Position numbers and translations under genes: made by a program. From assembly GCA_964019695.1 (NCBI GenBank), contig OZ026518.1, positions 71,621,254 through 71,685,253 on the forward strand: a stretch of 64,000 nt of DNA, in the 5' to 3' direction. Positions 57,701 through 64,000 of this stretch are shown here, one piece after another. This DNA is from Loripinus fragilis. Lineage: Eukaryota > Mollusca > Bivalvia > Lucinida > Lucinidae. Below the pieces are notes generated by a model. The model saw nothing but the letters and a program-made list of their open reading frames with translations, had not been told where the DNA came from and searched no databases. Position 1 is the first letter of the stretch; each line of letters begins with the position of its first letter.

Positions 57701-60700
57701 GGAACTGGTCTTAACCCTTAAAGTGCCAATCACAACTGCAGCAGACGACAAATGATGCAACATTTTTCCCAATTTTCGACAAAAATAAGGTATGATATTA
57801 CATGAGAATCGTCTGCCAGCAGACGATTCTCATGAAATATCATGCCTTATTGGTTATTAGCTCACCAGAGCCTAAGGCTCAGGGTGAGCTTATAGTATGG
57901 GACTCGAGCCGGCGTGCGTCCGTCCACACTTTCAAACACAAATATCTCTGAAACCAGCTGGCCAATCATAATCAAATTTCATCAGGAGCATCATTGGGGT
58001 GGGGGATTGACTGCATTAGGCTTTGGGTAAGATCGGATCAGAACTCTGGTTTCCATGGCAACAGATAGCTCCCATAGAGTTATAATGGGGAAAATCTTGT
58101 GACCACTCTAGCTCCTTCATTTTTGATTTGTTCTTCTTTACTCTTGTAGGTAACAAGGACAACCATAAAATCTTGAATGGGATCGAAATTCGGCAGGATA
58201 CGACCAGGGACTTATGAGTTACCTGCCATTGAGCGTCAGGAAAAATCCCCATAGACTTATAATGGGAGAAATGTTGTGACCACTCTAGTACCTTCATTTT
58301 TGGATGGATCTTCTTCATTCTTGCAGATAACAAGACCAACCATAAAAGCTTGGATGGGTTTGAATTTCGGCAATATTCCATCACTGACTTCGGAGTTAGC
58401 TGCCCTTGAGCGTCAGAAAAAATAATGAATAATGTTGTGGCCACTCTAGCTCCTTCATTTTTGATTGGATCTTCTTCATTCTTGCAGGCAACAAGTAAAC
58501 CCATAATATCTCGGATGGGTTCGAAATTCAGCAGGATCCGACCAGGGACTTATGAGTTACCTGCCCTTGAACGTTTGGAAAAATCCCCATAGACTTATAA
58601 TGGGAGAAATGTTGTGACCACTCTAGTTCTTTCATTTTTGAATGGATCTTCCTCATTCTTGCATACAATAAGAACAACTATTAAAGCTTGGATGAGTTTT
58701 CCCATCACACATTTTGGAGTTAGCTCCCCTTGAGCATCTTAAAAATTAATGAGTAATGTTGTGACCACTCTAGCTCATTCATTTTTCGTTGGATCTTCTT
58801 CATTCTTGCAGGCAACAAGTAAATCCATAATATCTTGGATGGGTTCGAAATTCAGCAGGACCTGACCAGGGGCTTGTGAGTTACCTGCCCTTGAGCGTTT
58901 GGAAAAATCCCTATAGACTTATAATGGGAGAAATATTTCAACCACTCTAGTGCTTTCAATTTTGAATGGATCTTCTTCATTCTTGCATACAAGAAGGACA
59001 ACTATTAAAGCTTGGATGAGTTTGAATTTTGTCAAGATCCCATCACATATTTTTATTTTGGAGTTAGCTCCCCTTGAGCATCTTAAAAATTATTGATAAT
59101 GTTGTGACCACTCTAGCTCCTTCATTTTTGATTGGATCTTCTTCATTCTTGCAGGGAATAAGGACAACCATAAAAGCTTGGATGAGTTTAATTTAAAATA
59201 GAACCAACTTTAGACTGTGGAGTTAACACCCCTTGAGCATCATAAAAAAATCTGCATAGACTTACAATGGGAGATCTGTTGTGACCACTCTAGCACCTTC
59301 ATTTTTGAATGGATCTTCCTCATTTGTAGGTAACAAGGACTTCCATAAAAGTTTGAATGAGTTTGGTTTTCCGCCACACCCATCCACCAGCTACAGAGTT
59401 AGCTGCCCTTGAGCATCTGAAATATAACTATATAATGTTGTGGCCACTCTAGCACCTTCATTTTTCATTTGATTTTCTTCATCCATGTAGGTTACCAGGA
59501 CATACATAAAAGTATGGATGAGTTTGAATTTCGGTCAGATCCCATAACTGACTACGGAGTTAGCTGCCCTTGAGTTTCTGAAAACTACACTTTCACCAGG
59601 TTTCCAATGCAATTTTCATTCAGATCTTTTTAATACTTGCAGATAACTAGAACCGGCATAATATATTATGTTTTTGAATTAATTCCTGGTCACTGTTTCA
59701 AGTTCAGAGTTATCTGCCTTTGAGCATTGTAAATTCTGGTATCTCCAAACATTATGCTGGCTCCATGGTGAGGGATCGTCGCCCATTGGGCTACTTGTTG
59801 TTGTTTTAATGAGCAGTGGAAATTTCATACTTAGCTGAGCACATGAAAAATTTTATAGCCTCAGGAATTGGTCTTAATGCTACTGGGAGTGTTTATTATG
59901 TTTCAGAATGACCTGACATTTTATGACAAGCAAAAATTCATGCATTTATCAAGATGGTTTGACAATGTAAGTAATCAAGTAAGTACCAGCTGTTGTGATC
60001 CTCATCTCTCTGTAAATTTCTCTTCTGTCTCTTACTTTTTTCCCTTCTCTTTATATATCAAGTCCTTCAGATTATAAGAGTGTGTAATTATGTCCACCCA
60101 CCCCCCCTTGAAGGGTTGGGAGACATATTGCTTTTCCCCTTGCATCCGTCTGTCCGTCACAAAATCGTATCTGCTCTATAATTGATAACCATTAGAGATA
60201 TTTCAACCAAACTTCATACATTTGTAAAGAACATTCAGACGATGTGTCATACACAAGAACCATAGCTCTTGCATGTTTATTTTTCAAATTATTCCCCTTG
60301 TAACATAACTAAATGCAATTTTTTGTCCGCTCTATAACTTGAACACTGTTAAAGCCATTTGGTTGAAACTTCATACATTTCTAGAGCACAGTGAGACCAT
60401 GTGTCATGCACAAGCACATAACTCTAATTAGGAAATTTTTAGAGTTATTTCCCTTTGATCATTAGCAATGCTATTTCGTGTCCGCTCTATAGCTTGATAA
60501 CCCTTACAGGTATTTCAACGAAATACATACATTTGTAAAGCATATTCAGGGGACAATCATGTGCAAGAACCATAACTCTTGTATGTGTATTTTTCAAATT
60601 ATTCCTCTTGTAACATTACTAAATGCAATTTTGTGGGGGTTTTTTTATTCCTAAAATGGGGAGACATCTGTTTTTTTCGCGGAAAAACAATTCTAGTTGA

Positions 60701-62902
60701 AATTATGTAAAAGTGTTAGCTTACCATATGAATAAATCGCTTATTGGTTTCACTGGCAATTGTTATGATGATAATTGTAGGTATAAAGTGGTTCAGCACC
60801 ATCCCTGTTATCGTACCTGGCCCCGAGGTTATAAAACTTTTTAGCTAACCTGAGCCATTGGCTCATGGTGAGCTATTGTGATCATTGGATGTCCGTCGTG
60901 CATTGTCCGTTGTCAACAATTGCTTCAAAGGACATCCTCTCCTAAACTAGCTGGATTTTGACCAAACTTGGTAGGAATGATCCTTATATGAGCCTCTTTA
61001 AAAATTGTCAAATGGTTTCTGTCCATTGCATATATAGGTCACACAGGCTAAAAATAGATTTTCAAGATGAAAACTTTAAAAATCTTCTTCTCTGAAACCA
61101 CAAGGCCTAGAGCTTTGATATTTGGTCTGTAGCATCACTTAGTGGATCTCTACCAAGTTTATTCAAATTATGCCCCTGTGGCCAAAAATGGCTTGCCCCA
61201 GATGTCACCAGGGACATGGTCAGCTTTCAACAGATTCCTATATGTAAGCTTTAAGCAAAACTCAGGTGAGCAATATAGGGCCACTTGGCCCTCTTGCTTA
61301 TACTTAACTCAGCTTAGCGTGAAATATATCCTCATAAATGTTAAAATGCCAACAATCTGTCTGTCCACCTGGCATACATTGTTAGCTGGATCTCTGATAA
61401 AATATTAAGAGTTACTGCCATGAAACTTGGTAAGCTGGTAATAGAGGATTAGTAGATTACCGGATTATCTTTTGAAGGAATTTTAATAAAATATTTCTGT
61501 TGATATGGCCTGTTTTATAAAAAAAAAAGTGCTACCCTTATGGACAAACTTATGGTTGAAAATAGTGTTTCACAATAGTTTTAATTTGAGTTCTAGCTCC
61601 CTTTTTGAGTACAGAATAGAACTGACCCAGTGCACTGATCCCTTCGCCTTCAGCAGCTTCTGTCTGTCTGGAATCAAATGGGTCTTGAGTCCGGCCCTGT
61701 AGCGCAAAAGGTAATGAGTCTGATTGCTGATTCAGGGATCACGAGCTTGATCCAAGCCCAGCCCCATACTTTCCTGGAGCTTGGTCACGAAATATTTTCT
61801 AGTCATTCTCCTCTTTCCCCTGATTTAGGAAGGGCTGTTGTCAGTTACAAGCGGAAGTATGTGTTCTGAGTACTGGTTAACTGCTTAGTCTAAGCTTGGC
61901 CAGGGAAAGTGTGGTTAGGTTAACTGACCTTCTTGACATGGCTGTGGCGGTTGACTGGGTCATTAAACCACAAATCAAAGACTAAGCAAACAAATATGGG
62001 ACTTGACGCAAGAAAACCTGTCTTCAGGGATCATCCGGATGGCAATCAGGTAAGGGTCAAACCAGCCTGTTCAACTACAGAAACAAGCATAAGTATTGAA
62101 ATTTTGGATGTAGCAAGTTTAGATATTACTATGTATACACTGAAGGCAGTGAAGAACAAAGGCTCGTATCAGACTCTGCAGGCTGGTCTGGGCCTCAAAA
62201 AAATCTGGTTTTCTCACAAAGAGGCCCATGTATAATTCCATATGGATACTCCTAAGCTTGGGGGAGGATAGTTGTTTGCCTGGTCATATGACCAAGATGG
62301 CCACCAAGCCCATTTATGGTAAAAAAAAACTTTGAATATCATCTCTTGAACCAAAAGCCCATTACCTTGGACCTTGGTATGTAGTTTTGATGACAACAGT
62401 GGATATTGGGAGCAGAGTCTTTATTTCTGGTTACAGTAAAACCTGTCTTAAGTTGCTACTCAAAAAAAACTAAATAAAGGTCTCAAAGACAGGTAGTAGC
62501 TTAGTGCAGCTTAACAGTATTGAAGAATGCTCCAAGGGAGCATTCTGCAATACTTCCGACCTGCATTAAGTGATAATCAGTCTTAAAAACATATTTTTGT
62601 ATCTGCTTTTGAGTGACTGCTGAAGACAGGGTTTACTATACTTTTGGTAGGGGATTGTTAGTTGCCATGTTGCTCACTGCAAATTCTGATGCCAAAAATT
62701 TAAACTTAATTGAAAGCATTTGCTTTACTCATATTGATTGTATAAGTTACTGTTGCTGTGAGGCCTGTGATATAGTAGTTTACACTGAACATAATATTTT
62801 GCTTGTCTTTTCTTCCAGGTTCAAAGTTTTGATGAGATCAGACAGTCACTAAAACCGGTTCATTTCTCAAAGACAGTACTTTATTCAGGGTCTGCTCATT
62901 GA
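42705..62902 (+). CDS. EEF1E1: EEF1E1 (AIMP3/p18), multi-tRNA synthetase complex protein, six exons
   Basis: Exons: 42705-42791, 49029-49122, 50784-50887, 54577-54672, 59907-59966, 62819-62902. All introns are GT-AG, with gtaagt or close donors, and the frame is unbroken. The product is 174 residues, equal to the human protein, with the same domain order. The N-terminal third is thioredoxin-like (MADSSETVQAVANFLGV ... VPVMKGKTG, LTAIVKHLVRAAEK). The C-terminal part is a GST-C helical domain (AVVDQWLEYR, LADKVYFLSHRLTLVDLVLFYGLH, KFMHLSRWFDN, SFDEIRQSL). In animals this protein is an auxiliary subunit of the multi-aminoacyl-tRNA synthetase complex, binding methionyl-tRNA synthetase, and also acts in DNA-damage signalling. 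It has no catalytic role. The T-L-x-D motif in exon 4 is the GST-fold N-capping position. Introns total about 19.7 kb and are almost entirely repeats. Confidence 0.95.
43148..43262 (-). mobile_element. tRNA-Asp-like SINE piece, copy 1
   Basis: On the minus strand: A-box-like TGGTTAGAGTGG, CTGTCATGC at the anticodon position of tRNA-Asp(GTC), B-box-like GAGTTTGAATCC. Flanked by AGTAATTCCAAGGGGAAAA. The tRNA stems are eroded, so this is not a tRNA gene. Confidence 0.55.
43440..43566 (-). mobile_element. tRNA-Asp-like SINE piece, copy 2
   Basis: Same block as copy 1 with a better B box (GGGTTCGAATCA). The two copies bracket about 175 bp that starts (CAATA)n AAATTTTATTTG and ends GCTGCCACCAGTG, so part of the region was duplicated or received an insertion. 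Confidence 0.55.
45253..45686. mobile_element. hAT-like MITE (CAGGGTTCCCACA termini)
   Basis: CAGGGTTCCCACA at the left is perfectly inverted at the right (TGTGGGAACCCTG). Internal short repeats read CATGGAAAA(T/C), and there is a 40-bp palindrome around AGACGTGTCT at 45405-45445. No transposase. TATA flanks both sides, so the target duplication is ambiguous. Confidence 0.8.
45698..45853. mobile_element. 156-bp MITE with 5-bp target duplication CTAAA
   Basis: TIRs CAGGGGTGTAAAATT / AATTTTACACCCCTG. CTAAA is present at 45693-45697 and 45854-45858. Confidence 0.85.
46815..46965. repeat. GAACCGTCTC palindrome repeat
   Basis: CTCAAAAGAACC-CTCTCAATGAGAC-GGTTCTTTTGAG core with CAAAACATATG on the left and AAAATATATGTTC on the right. 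Near-complete copy of about 150 bp. Confidence 0.8.
47106..47268. mobile_element. 163-bp MITE with 5-bp target duplication TTGAG
   Basis: Ends CAGGCCTCGAAATAT ... CTATTTTCGAGCCCTG. TTGAG lies at 47101-47105 and 47269-47273. Confidence 0.85.
47404..47629 (+). mobile_element. tRNA-derived SINE (family A)
   Basis: A box TGGCTCAGTGG, B-box-like GAGTTCAAGGCTC. The full body and an AATCAAACAAACAAA tail follow. The first 30 bp partly duplicate the head. Confidence 0.75.
47630..47835 (+). mobile_element. tRNA-derived SINE, diverged subfamily
   Basis: Abuts the previous SINE. It shares GTGTTGTGTCCTTGAGCAAG and the GTTGACTGGGATGTAAAGCA-AAATAAACAAA tail, but with a different head and middle (GAAATTGTCTTGGCATGTC). 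Confidence 0.65.
48208..48262. repeat. 25-bp tandem repeat, ~2.5 units
   Basis: Unit AGGATCATGAGAAAAGGGCA plus TACAA, the last unit shortened. Inside intron 1. Confidence 0.8.
48631..48838. mobile_element. 208-bp MITE with target duplication TACAG
   Basis: TIRs GTTAGACTGGCT / AGCCAGTCTAAC. TACAG is present at 48626-48630 and 48839-48843. The interior has CATCGTCAAAC ... CTGACGATGG as a second inverted repeat. Confidence 0.75.
49029..49122 (+). CDS. EEF1E1: EEF1E1 exon 2
   Basis: Acceptor attcttag|GTACCT, donor TTAG|gtaagg. Encodes VPVMKGKTGTRKGLTAIVKH and on to SLL, leaving phase 1. Confidence 0.93.
49194..49288. repeat. 95-bp palindrome
   Basis: ACTTTTTCTCCGAATTCTGA ... AGCAGAACAAAAT pairs with ATTTTGTTCTGCT ... 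TTAGAATTTGGAGAAAAAGT. Confidence 0.85.
49360..49643. repeat. Degenerate 'AATGAATAGTGAATAAT' repeat with poly-C end
   Basis: Short irregular units of AATGAATA and GTGAATAAT. Ends in 17 C. Confidence 0.75.
50282..50527. mobile_element. 246-bp MITE with 7-bp target duplication TGTATAT
   Basis: TIRs CATGGGTGAAAGTT / AACTTTCACCCATG. TGTATAT at 50275-50281 and 50528-50534. Contains GGATTACGTAATCC and a 30-bp hairpin around GACTTTCCATAGAAAGTC. Confidence 0.85.
50784..50887 (+). CDS. EEF1E1: EEF1E1 exon 3
   Basis: Acceptor attgttacag. Completes Gly, then ENLEEKAVVDQWLEYRACH and on to VVCG. The gtaagt donor at 50888 is preferred over the GT at 50886. Start of the GST-C-like domain. Confidence 0.93.
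51572..54429 (+). mobile_element. Pearl/HINE-like element with ~480-bp tandem core
   Basis: The left end is a hairpin (AGCTCACC ... GGTGAGCT) followed by CCGTCCGTCCGTCC. The core has three tandem units with GGTCACATGACCAAGATGGC at about 51746, 52223 and 52700 (the last diverged). The right end is TCAGGTGAGCG, then the hairpin AGGACC-GTAA-GGTCCT and CTAG followed by T. The 3' hairpin plus CTAG is the Helitron-type terminus, and tandem cores are typical of bivalve pearl elements. No Rep/helicase, so non-autonomous. Interrupted by the element at 52969-54120. Confidence 0.6.
52969..54120. mobile_element. 1.15-kb nested DNA transposon with CTAAAGAAACCTGACAC TIRs
   Basis: CTAAAGAAACCTGACAC (52975-52991) is inverted as GTGTCAGGTTTCTTTAG (54096-54112), with less perfect pairing outside. 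TATACT at 52963-52968 and 54121-54126 is a candidate 6-bp target duplication, and removing the insert restores the core repeat. The interior is AT-rich with CATGACGTCACGACGTC. The 53042-53302 ORF is not recognisable as transposase. Confidence 0.75.
54577..54672 (+). CDS. EEF1E1: EEF1E1 exon 4
   Basis: Acceptor tatattttacag, donor GTA|gtaagt. Encodes ELNRYLADKVYFLSHRLTLV and on to GLHQTV. This is the best-conserved block of the protein. Confidence 0.95.
54795..56144. mobile_element. TA-flanked DNA transposon with GAGTGGTTCCG termini
   Basis: GAGTGGTTCCG (54795-54805) and CGGAACCACTC (56134-56144), with looser similarity continuing inward (TTATC-GGA). TA on both sides (54793-54794, 56145-56146) fits a TA target duplication in the SINE. 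Without its own insert it is about 500 bp. No transposase. Confidence 0.75.
55172..56012. mobile_element. 841-bp DNA transposon with 16-bp TIRs and 5-bp target duplication
   Basis: TIRs CAGAGTTGATTCTAGG / CCTAGAATCAACTCTG are perfect. AGCCA at 55167-55171 and 56013-56017. CAG...CTG ends resemble hAT elements. ORFs on either strand (55445-55705, 55562-55885) are not recognised. Confidence 0.85.
56464..56615. repeat. GAACCGTCTC palindrome repeat, best copy
   Basis: TCAAAAGAACCGTCTCA and TGAGACGGTTCTTTTGA are perfect 17-bp arms separated by one T (56522-56556). Flanks are ACATATGTTTTGGGTG and CCCACAACATATGTTTTGG. Confidence 0.9.
56820..57460. repeat. Degenerate tandem units with GGTCACAGAATTAGAATTTTC
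   Basis: Related blocks near 56775, 56985, 57145 and 57310 share (A)GAATTTTCATATAAAAGTCAA, TATTATCA(A/T)GACCCTTTGATG and GTAG-type sequence. Period about 170-210 bp. Probably an eroded tandem-core element. Confidence 0.55.
57784..57851. repeat. 68-bp palindrome abutting a pearl-like element
   Basis: AATAAGGTATGATATTACAT and GAGAATCGTCTGC pair with GCAGACGATTCTC and ATGAAATATCATGCCTTATT around CA. It ends 6 bp before the pearl-like element. Confidence 0.85.
57858..59798 (+). mobile_element. Pearl-like element with ~170-bp tandem core
   Basis: The left hairpin AGCTCACC ... GGTGAGCT contains GAGCCTAAGGCTC. At least nine core units are marked by GACCACTCTAG at about 58101, 58279, 58440, 58618, 58767, 58939, 59107, 59284 and 59442. 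Each has TCATTTTTGAATGGATCTTC-like sequence and AGTTA(G/C)CTGCCCTTGAG. The right hairpin is GCCCATTGGGC then TACTTG. The structure matches bivalve pearl elements: unique ends and a core of about 160-bp repeats. A 162-codon minus-strand ORF at 58016-58504 is only a frame across three units. Confidence 0.7.
59907..59966 (+). CDS. EEF1E1: EEF1E1 exon 5
   Basis: Acceptor tatgtttcag, donor AAT|gtaagt. 20 codons, NDLTFYDKQKFMHLSRWFDN; SRWF is a family hallmark. Confidence 0.95.
60100..60704 (+). repeat. Tandem-unit element beginning GGGTTGGGAGACAT
   Basis: Three units of about 150-170 bp share GTCCGCTCTATAACTTGA, TTTCAACCAAACTTCATAC and CATGTGTCATGCACAAG. Ends in CGCGGAAAAACAATTCTAG. A pearl-like relative; no coding content. 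Confidence 0.6.
60843..61296 (+). mobile_element. Small pearl/HINE-like element
   Basis: Starts TAGCTAACCTGAGCC...GGCTCATGGTGAGCTA (hairpin) and ends CAGGTGAGCAATAT, hairpin AGGGCCAC-TT-GGCCCT, CTTG. It interrupts a copy of the 8637-8878 MITE family, whose pieces flank it. Confidence 0.6.
61690..61992 (+). mobile_element. tRNA-derived SINE (family B)
   Basis: A-box-like TAGCGCAAAAGG, B-box-like GAGCTTGATCC. The body has GTACTGGTTAACTGCTTAGTC and GTGTGGTTAGGTTAACTGACC, with the tail ACCACAAATCAAAGACTAAG. Other copy at 15316-15540 (minus). Confidence 0.65.
62230..62420 (+). repeat. Fragment of the pearl-like 480-bp core
   Basis: TGGTCATATGACCAAGATGG, CCATTTATGGTAAAAA and CCTTGGTATGTAG match the core at 51746-51850. 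No ends present. Confidence 0.65.
62432..62640. mobile_element. 209-bp TA-flanked MITE, copy 1
   Basis: TACAGTAAAACCTGTCTTAAG at the left is inverted as GAAGACAGGGTTTACTATA at the right. Central hairpin GAATGCTCC-AAG-GGAGCATTC. Same length and plan as the copy at 62915. Confidence 0.8.
62819..62902 (+). CDS. EEF1E1: EEF1E1 exon 6 and stop
   Basis: Acceptor gtcttttcttccag. Encodes VQSFDEIRQSLKPVHFSKTV then LYSGSAH and TGA. Confidence 0.93.
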   Translation, partial: VQSFDEIRQSLKPVHFSKTVLYSGSAH

Positions 62903-62914
62903 CCAATTTATGTC

Positions 62915-63123
62915 TACAGTAAAATGTGCGTAAAACGGCCACTCTCAGAAAGGACAGAAAATTGATTTTAAGACCAATTATCGCTTAATGCAGGTCAAAA
63001 GTATTGCAGAATGCTCCAAAGGGAGCATTCTGCAATACTTTTGACCTTCATTAAGCTACCAATTGTTATTAAGATCTTTGTTTTTCTATTTTTGAGTGGC
63101 CATTTTGCACATGTTTTACTGTA
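62915..63123. mobile_element. 209-bp TA-flanked MITE, copy 2, in the EEF1E1 3' UTR or flank
   Basis: TACAGTAAAATGTGCGTAAAA / GCACATGTTTTACTGTA termini. GGCCACTC/GAGTGGCC arms and the central hairpin AGAATGCTCC-AAA-GGGAGCATTCT. It starts 13 bp after the stop codon, so it is likely part of the transcript unless polyadenylation is very early. No AATAAA was seen before it. Confidence 0.85.
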
Positions 63124-63459
63124 TATAGCTTCAGTACAATTCCGTCATGTGCAAACTTTTACAAGTTGGACAGTCACATAACTATTAATGATTATTTTGT
63201 ACTAGAATTCTTCATTATTTTCTCACACTTGACAAATTTTCATGCAGTTCAGTGCAAATACCATATAAGTTTATTCTTCAAGCCGCTTTGACAGTGTCAC
63301 TTTCTCGTACACTGGTTTTTTCAGTTACCCTGTGTAAAATAATCTACATTTCGGAAGTTCTTTGCACATAAAACACAATTCCACTTGGAAAAATAACTCT
63401 AGTTACCTGTTATTGCATGTGACTTAACAGCAAAGTATGTGCAGTTAATTGTATGCAAT

Positions 63460-63935
63460 TCTAACACACCTTGCCTATGGAGTCAATGCTAAAAAAACAT
63501 GATATATTAAACAAAAATTCACAGTTTTGAAAGCATAAGGAAAACGCACCCTAGCTGACGTCATTTATTACTGCAAAATTACATCAATCATGGTGTTAGA
63601 CGGTGTTAAGTCGTTTTTAGGCTGGAAAGACATTACAAATACACTTAAACGTATGCTACACATTCCAACTTTTGGCGAGATTTCCTCAGTGGAATGGTGG
63701 ATAGTTGGAAGCAGCTGAAGACTTCAAATGTATTTTTGTGGTTTATTGTATGTTAGAATCGAAATAGATCATCTCTATTGCGTGAATTTTTGAGTAATAA
63801 TTAACTATTTGTCTATCTGTTGTACGAAGATAAATCACTAGCGCTACACGCTTGTGATTTGATCTTCTTTACAACTGAACTCCAAACAGTGAATTATTAC
63901 TCTACAATTCACTGCTAGAGCTGATCTATTTCTTA
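63460..63935. repeat. ~480-bp dispersed repeat, copy 2
   Basis: Diverged copy of 18953-19440 in the same orientation, with the same inverted-repeat right half. Confidence 0.75.
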
Positions 63936-64000
63936 AATATACTCATTAATAAGATAAGTATGACCGGTTTGTTTACTGGATTTGTCTGAATACTGGCACA

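Larger units (their letters stand above)
54673..59906 (+). other. EEF1E1 intron 4
   Basis: 5,234 bp. Contents in order: a SINE split by a nested pair of DNA transposons (54728-56245), a GAACCGTCTC palindrome copy, degenerate tandem units (56820-57460), a MITE fragment, a palindrome, and a pearl-like element (57858-59798). Confidence 0.8.
59967..62818 (+). other. EEF1E1 intron 5
   Basis: 2,852 bp. It contains a tandem-unit element (60100-60704), a small pearl-like element (60843-61296) inside a MITE fragment, a family B SINE (61690-61992), a pearl-core fragment (62230-62420) and a 209-bp MITE (62432-62640). Confidence 0.8.

Noticed and set aside
58016..58504. 162-codon minus-strand ORF
   Set aside because: It repeats the same peptide pattern about every 170 bp because it reads the tandem core of a pearl-like element.

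Overview
This window looks like nuclear DNA of a bivalve mollusc. It is AT-rich, has spliced genes with GT-AG introns, and is dense with microsatellites, tRNA-derived SINEs, palindromic fold-back elements, MITEs, and the pearl/Helitron-like repeats (AGCTCACC...GGTGAGCT ends) that are typical of clams. No species can be named from sequence alone, and no prokaryotic, organellar or viral genes were seen.

Region by region. 1-10.4 kb is intergenic repeat sequence: SINEs, a 417-bp palindrome, a roughly 490-bp tandem duplication and hairpin repeats. 10.6-13.2 kb (minus strand) holds a two-exon Crypton/DUF3504-type tyrosine recombinase gene with all visible catalytic positions but one in-frame TAG. 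13.3-19.6 kb is repeat-rich, including a 2-kb element with long inverted arms around tetranucleotide repeats. 19.7-25.6 kb is an almost complete Penelope-like retroelement inserted in a (TA)n microsatellite: two 1.4-kb pseudo-LTRs (pLTRs) that differ at few positions, an RG-rich ORF1, a reverse transcriptase, a GIY-YIG endonuclease, and a candidate hammerhead ribozyme in each pLTR. 25.7-40 kb is intergenic, with dispersed repeats, a Tc1-like deletion derivative and a LINE 3' fragment. 40.1-42.7 kb is bracketed by 0.35-0.4-kb inverted repeats rich in palindromes and carries a frameshifted FAR1/ZSWIM3-like 5' exon.

42.7-62.9 kb (plus strand) is the one clearly functional host gene found: a six-exon EEF1E1 (AIMP3/p18) gene whose spliced coding sequence gives 174 residues, the same length as the human protein. 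Its introns (1.7-6.2 kb) are packed with MITEs, SINEs and pearl-like tandem-core elements, several nested with recognisable target-site duplications. 62.9-64 kb is the 3' flank, with a 209-bp MITE starting 13 bp after the stop codon.

How parts relate: the Penelope RT and GIY-YIG domains together would carry out target-primed reverse transcription, and the hammerhead would cut tandem transcripts into unit-length RNAs. EEF1E1 is an independent housekeeping gene. The tyrosine recombinase, FAR1-like, Tc1 and LINE pieces are relics of separate mobile elements.
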